Shown here piece by piece: positions 55,108-64,000 of a stretch of DNA of 64,000 bases (positions are counted from its first letter, which is position 1; each line of letters starts with the position of its first letter). A model generated the notes under the pieces. The model was not told the origin of the DNA, did no database searches, and saw nothing but the letters and a program-made list of their open reading frames with translations. The translations under genes and the position numbers were made by a program. Location of the stretch: NCBI GenBank assembly GCA_030062745.1, contig CP099839.1, positions 5,193,115 to 5,257,114 on the forward strand, read 5' to 3'. This DNA is from Capitulum mitella (Eukaryota > Arthropoda > Thecostraca > Pollicipedomorpha > Pollicipedidae).

Positions 55108-55149
55108 TGTGTGTGTGTGTGTGTGTGTGTGTGCTCAGTGTGTGTGTGC
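55108..55149. repeat. (TG)n microsatellite
   Basis: TG repeats with one interruption (ctcag). Confidence 0.95.
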
Positions 55150-55162
55150 ATTACGATGCCTA

Positions 55163-55429
55163 TCATTCAATCGATTCGGCGATTTTCAGTTCTGCTACAT
55201 CCTTCTCGATGAGTAGAGACTTAGATGTAATGTTCACATGTGGATGAGATGTCCGAAAGTGGTCACCGAGGGGCATGTTCCTAGATTTGTTGTTGGCGTC
55301 CCTCAAATGTTTATTGTACCGCTCCCTAATTCTACGTTTAGTTCCCCCAATAAAGCTAACCACACGGGGAACGCAAAAACCACAGGCAGTTTTGTAAACG
55401 GCGTTCTTGATATGACATTTCCCCGTCAA
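55163..55429 (-). pseudogene. Penelope-like GIY-YIG endonuclease fragment
   Basis: The - strand frame reads CHIKNAVYKTACGFC, then VSFIGGTKRRIRERYNKHL, then LGDHFRTSHPH. This matches the order of the GIY-YIG domain of PLEs: Cys/His zinc-finger-like start, YKI-C-x2-C, YIG-T-R-x-R, H-x5-7-H. The YIG motif is FIG here. The frame is cut off on both sides by repeats, so this is a fragment. Confidence 0.65.
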
Positions 55430-55855
55430 ACCCGCCTCGCAATAATGACAATGACGCTTTTAGTGGCGCTCTCTTAGTTATGTAGTGCCCAGGGCAAGTG
55501 GACAATTGTAGTACCCATATTAGTAGTTACCAGTAGTCGTAGTTACGGCTATATTGTTGGTTGTTGCGGTCGTATTACTTTGGATTCGTTAAAGGCGGTG
55601 CTCGAGTATGATGGATGCACATTTCCTGCATGGACGTGGTAATTTTTGTTCTCATCGATGTCGATGTTGTGTTTTTGAAAAAAAAACTGTCCCTGAGGAA
55701 GGCCGTGATCGAAATGTAGGATTGCTTTGTTTCCGCGTTTTTTTTTGGGGGGGGTTAAGGATATTATGAGCTGAAGGCTAGTTCTATCTCATCGTATTAT
55801 GGCAATCACGTTCACTCCGGTACTTAAGTATTGTGTGGCAATAAATAATAAATGG

Positions 55856-55910
<55 letters not shown>
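55856..55910. repeat. (TA)n microsatellite at PLE end
   Basis: 55 bases of TA, abutting the broken PLE N-terminal frame (FNAQ at 55911). Confidence 0.97.
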
Positions 55911-55911
<1 letters not shown>

Positions 55912-57175
55912 TGTGCATTGAAAACGACAGCTTGATTAGCGTTGGTGATCTTTTTGGACAAGTTCTCGATATTTCGTATAGCTTTCTTTGTTGCTGGGTC
56001 GTGCTCACGTAAGGTGGTTCTAACATTCACAACATAACGAATGAAAGTTAACGCATATTTACATAATATTTTTCAGTGTTTCGTTCTACATTAGAACGTT
56101 TTTCGAAATATATTGGTACAGTCCGAACACCCGATACATTGGCCAAACACTGACCAAATACATGCATGAAACACACAGATCTTCGTCTTTTTGTCCGCGA
56201 GAAGTTAAATTCTTCGTCCCAGCGGAGCACCGTCCAAAAGTTGCAGGATGCTCCGGGCATTCACTTGTCTCTTGATGGTTTGGTCCAAGTCACGTATGTG
56301 GTTGTCTTCCAGTATTTGGAGTCGTCGTCTGTTGTCAGTTACGATGACTTTCGGGTTATTAACCATGCCTTGTCTAGTGTCTTGGTGGAACCGCTCGATG
56401 TACGTAAGCGGGCCGCCGCTCCGTAAGTGCATAGTCACTCGTCTGCTGAGGGATGTCGTGATGTGTTCAACGTAGCCACCGTTTTCGAGGAGTGCTCAGT
56501 CTCCTTTTTGGCCTTTGTAGGAGTAGATGACGTTGGGTTGCTTTAGCATAGCAAAATCTTTGGATATGCAGTTTTTAGAGTGGCGGAGGATGTCGTAGGG
56601 TTTTGTGGTAAATGATGGCTCTTAGTCTATTTTCTGGGTTTCTTGTCTTGATGTTTCGGTTTATGATATCTTGGACCACCTTCTCGTCCACCTTGTGACT
56701 GGAAAACATGGCAGTCTTTTAGATGAGCTTGAGAGTAGTTGTAGGATCCGTGGGTGTTGCATCATGGTTGTGATGTTCAGACACTGGTTTGTTGACATTA
56801 TCGACGAGTTGCATTGGGTAGTTGCTGACAAGTATCTGCTTGACTGCGGAGCTCTCAATGCGGGTGAAGCCACGGGGAGCAATGCTTTAGAGCTCGATCT
56901 ACGTAGGCCCTGATCACGTTCGTTTCGTGGCGTCTGGGGCACTCGCTGTTGCCGTTCAGACATCTTCCGCAGCGTCGGTGGCTGTCCGGTGTACGCTGGC
57001 GACAAAGCGCTTGTCTGAACAGCCAAGCGCCACTTCCAGAAAGCCGGTTTTATTTGTTAGACTTTCTTCGGTGCAGCTTAGGCCGGCTTCCTCTTGGAGT
57101 TTGGTTTTCAACACGTTTAAGCAGTGCAGATAATTGGTGTCTACGAGGATGCTGTTTACATACCTTTAGTAAAGG
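55911..57175 (-). mobile_element. Penelope-like element remnant with decayed RT and endonuclease
   Basis: - strand order: RT remnant at about 57165-56960 (YVNSILVDTNY, TGFLEVALG, ASVHRTATD), then endonuclease at about 56475-56205 (GYVEHITTSLSRRVTMHLRS and RRLQILEDNHIRDL...), then a terminal-repeat-like segment (GTTCTA/TAGAAC stem followed by GAAAC, 56060-56100). Last comes an N-terminal PLE-like frame (REHDPATKKAIRNIENLSKK, then AVVFNAQ) ending at (TA)n. The RT catalytic YVDD has become YVNS and frames are shifted, so the element is dead. Confidence 0.7.
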
Positions 57176-57294
57176 AAAGGGCGTATTGCCTCATCATGCC
57201 ATCATCGTCATCTTTCTTCCTCTGACACCATGGACGCTTGCGGAGGAAGCAGGTCCGTGGACGGGCGCTTTATAGGCTAGCAGGGGACTCCACC

Positions 57295-57560
57295 ACGGAC
57301 TAAAAGGGAACCTTTTGTAAACTGTCATGAAACCTCTTTATAGGTCCCTCTACAGACCAGCAGATAGCCATGTGCAGGGCGACATAGGGCCTCTTTGCAG
57401 TCTGGCAGAGGACCATTAAAAGATCGACAGGAGGTCTATATACAGGCTCGTCGGCAATTCCTTCACAGCCTGGGAAAGGCCATTTCAAGCCCCGAGGGGC
57501 CCTCTTTACAGGCCAGCAGGTGCCTCCTTCACTTGCCATCAGGACCCCTTAGCTGTTAAG
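57295..57560. repeat. degenerate minisatellite
   Basis: Units built on cctctttacaggccagcagg recur with 30-45 base spacing. Confidence 0.6.
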
Positions 57561-57929
57561 TAGTCTTAGCTAGTAAGAAGTATTTTAGTCGAAAGGGCCC
57601 CTGATAATGGTGTCCCTTTGCCGGGAGGGACCCAATGCCAGGTAGTCAGGAAATCCCTCCGAGCTATGCACAAAGGGGAAAGGGAAGGGGACGAAAGGGC
57701 CCTTCAGACCAAATCTGAGGTTTCTCCGCGCGGCGCGCGGAGGGACCTCAGATCTGGGGCGGAGAGAGTCTCCTCTGGGCTGAGGGAGGGCTCCGGCCCC
57801 CTAAGCCGCTCCCCAGGTGCGCCTCTGTCGTGTACTCGTATTTTCGATAGCCAATAACACGTGGGCTGCACGGAGACATTGGCCGGCGTCGGGTGGGTGG
57901 TTCCAAGCATGGTAGAGCCGCATCAAGCG

Positions 57930-58429
57930 NNNNNNNNNNNNNNNNNNNNNNNNNNNNNNNNNNNNNNNNNNNNNNNNNNNNNNNNNNNNNNNNNNNNNNN
58001 NNNNNNNNNNNNNNNNNNNNNNNNNNNNNNNNNNNNNNNNNNNNNNNNNNNNNNNNNNNNNNNNNNNNNNNNNNNNNNNNNNNNNNNNNNNNNNNNNNNN
58101 NNNNNNNNNNNNNNNNNNNNNNNNNNNNNNNNNNNNNNNNNNNNNNNNNNNNNNNNNNNNNNNNNNNNNNNNNNNNNNNNNNNNNNNNNNNNNNNNNNNN
58201 NNNNNNNNNNNNNNNNNNNNNNNNNNNNNNNNNNNNNNNNNNNNNNNNNNNNNNNNNNNNNNNNNNNNNNNNNNNNNNNNNNNNNNNNNNNNNNNNNNNN
58301 NNNNNNNNNNNNNNNNNNNNNNNNNNNNNNNNNNNNNNNNNNNNNNNNNNNNNNNNNNNNNNNNNNNNNNNNNNNNNNNNNNNNNNNNNNNNNNNNNNNN
58401 NNNNNNNNNNNNNNNNNNNNNNNNNNNNN
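57930..58429. other. assembly gap (500 N)
   Basis: Exactly 500 undetermined bases, so the true length may differ. It lies 408 bases downstream of the last visible exon of the - strand ZAD zinc-finger gene and may hide its final exon(s). Confidence 0.99.
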
Positions 58430-58737
58430 AACTTAAAACCGTGGAACTAGGCGGTTATTCGTAGTTATCGCAAAAATAGAACAAAACGACCTGCCAAATG
58501 AGTTAGGCACAATTCAAACGATGGTTGTCGCAATGTAATCCACGAAGGACCAACATGACAATCTTCGCACGCAAATGTGACCACATATCGTACAAGCACC
58601 AGTTCTCCGATCACTTGTACGGGAGCTTGATGCCATGGCTAAGCTGAGTTTAAAGTTGGCATACACGACTGAGACCACACGAAGGAAAATACGACATTTC
58701 GCACATGATCCTCAGTCTTCGACTTTTTGCAGTTTCA

Positions 58738-62641
<3,904 letters not shown>

Positions 62642-63379
62642 CGCGGCCCGCTCGCTACGCCGGCTGGCGGCAGGAGCTGCTGTCAGTCGCGCGTCTCTGC
62701 CTGCGCTAGTGTCGAGGAGAAAAACGTGTAAACGTACGTAAACAGATCATGGACCAACATAAAACTGATGTAAATATTGTTTTACTTAACAACACACAAA
62801 CCTTTAAAATAAACAGGACACTGACACCATAAACATCCTGAACATGTTTTCACAATAAGTATCACTTAGTCATCCTAATCTGCATTGTGTCCCATCTGTA
62901 CTGCAGTATTTGTAGACACATTGCAGCACTTGAGAATATTACTTAACATCTCCTGTGTATGTTTCTGCAATGCTATATATGCTAAATGTAATGTAGCACA
63001 GCATATGGGAGAAGACATTTTTGCAACAGCTGATTGTGAGTTCAAGCACAACAAGGTGCAGGGTAGCCTCTACTGCAGAACAGACATCAACAATGAGATG
63101 ACTTAAAACAACAGCAAACAGGACTGTGCATTTGGTGTTTGGGAAAAGTTTTGTCCCACAGAACAGGCAACAAAACTGTTTTTAAAACTATTCTGGGTGG
63201 TATTTGTCTCTGATAACATCATAATCACCACCAAGGTCATAACATCAGGCCCTCAATCAGTTATCACGCAATGGCTATCCACACCAAAGGACGTTTGTGC
63301 AGGGAAGTTTCATTCTTTCAGCACTTTCCTTCTTCCCTCAGCTATCTGTAATTGGGCTTAGCCTTCTGCCTAGGCCGAG
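62642..63379. other. upstream region of the ZAD zinc-finger gene
   Basis: AT-rich; no TATA box or other element that I can support, and no coding exon recognised. Confidence 0.4.
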
Positions 63380-63676
63380 GAAACCATGATCAACCGCTCA
63401 GTTGGTACAGCACTGATCCTCCCATCTTGGCAGGACAGATTCGAGTCGTCCAAGCCAACACAGGGTCACGCTGACTACCACATGGTCGTATCGCACCCTT
63501 GGCGGCATGGTTAACTTTTGCAACAAGTCAGCCGTTTCCTGGAGCCGCGCCATCGCGTGCAGGGGTCGGAGACTATGAAACAAGTTGTACTTAATATGGG
63601 CTCTGATCCCTCACACAACCCTTTCCAACAACTGGATCAAATTTACAAAAAAAAAACAAAAACAAAAACAAAAAAG
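63380..63676 (+). mobile_element. tRNA-derived SINE
   Basis: A-box-like CCGCTCAGTTGG (63394-63405) and B-box-like GATTCGAGTCG (63438-63448) at tRNA spacing, a tRNA-unrelated body of about 190 bases, and an A-rich (caaaaa)n tail at 63641-63676. This is the standard head-body-tail plan of a pol III SINE. Confidence 0.6.
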
Positions 63677-64000
63677 CTCTGCTGAAGTCCATGACCCAAT
63701 GACCATGGGTGGTGCAAAGAACATAGGGGCATCCAAAAAGTGGGTGGCAAGAGACAGTTTTCCTCATTAGCTGACTTAAACTCTCCAAAAGATGCCATGG
63801 CTCCCCAAATCCTTGCCATTTTTATACCAATGTGTTGTGCATCTGTTAGTAATATGCCAATCAATTATGCTTTATGCATATATTTTTTTATTCACTCACA
63901 ATCCCTTTCCCCAATCACTCTTTATGTTAAGTTCCTGAAATGTAACTTGTGGGGTATGTCTCATATCCCATCCCTAATCCACAATGAAACCTGTGTATGG

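Noticed and set aside
57861..58450. Frames of nearly 190 X residues
   Set aside because: Translation of the 500-N assembly gap.

Overview
This is a gene-poor stretch of a eukaryotic nuclear genome. Three spliced protein-coding genes fit an arthropod, most likely a crustacean: an RR-type (chitin-binding) cuticle protein, a ZAD-C2H2 zinc-finger protein, and the sterol enzyme DHCR24. Exons are GC-rich, introns run up to about 10.6 kb, and the rest is dense in microsatellites, GC-rich minisatellites and transposon relics. The species cannot be named from the sequence; barnacle-like or other crustacean origin is only a guess.

Layout. Positions 1-9.9 kb hold no recognisable gene, only minisatellites and one tRNA-derived SINE-like head. 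Positions 10.1-14.1 kb are a graveyard of Penelope-like retroelements (PLEs): three inverted-repeat structures, one containing reverse transcriptase and GIY-YIG endonuclease remains, several of them bounded by (TA)n tracts. At 17.2-18.4 kb lies a non-autonomous element with piggyBac hallmarks (TTAA target site, CCCTA ends); a second copy in the opposite orientation sits at 31.6-32.8 kb. Positions 19.7-23.6 kb are a duplicated compound array (30-bp minisatellite, single-copy spacer, ~100-bp satellite). The cuticle gene is at 25.5-27.7 kb on the + strand.

DHCR24 occupies 29.8-48.9 kb on the - strand in nine exons whose phases join perfectly to give 499 residues. Its first intron contains a hAT-like element with a minisatellite interior and several small MITEs. 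Positions 49-55 kb hold dispersed repeats; 55.2-57.2 kb is a second PLE cluster; 57930-58429 is a 500-base assembly gap. The ZAD zinc-finger gene runs on the - strand from 62641 down to at least 58837, and its last exon(s) are not visible, perhaps in the gap. A tRNA-derived SINE lies near the right end.

The three genes are not functionally linked: one builds cuticle, one reduces the sterol side chain (needed because arthropods make cholesterol from dietary sterols), and one is a probable transcription regulator. I see no new multi-gene system. The more unusual material is the architecture of the mobile elements.
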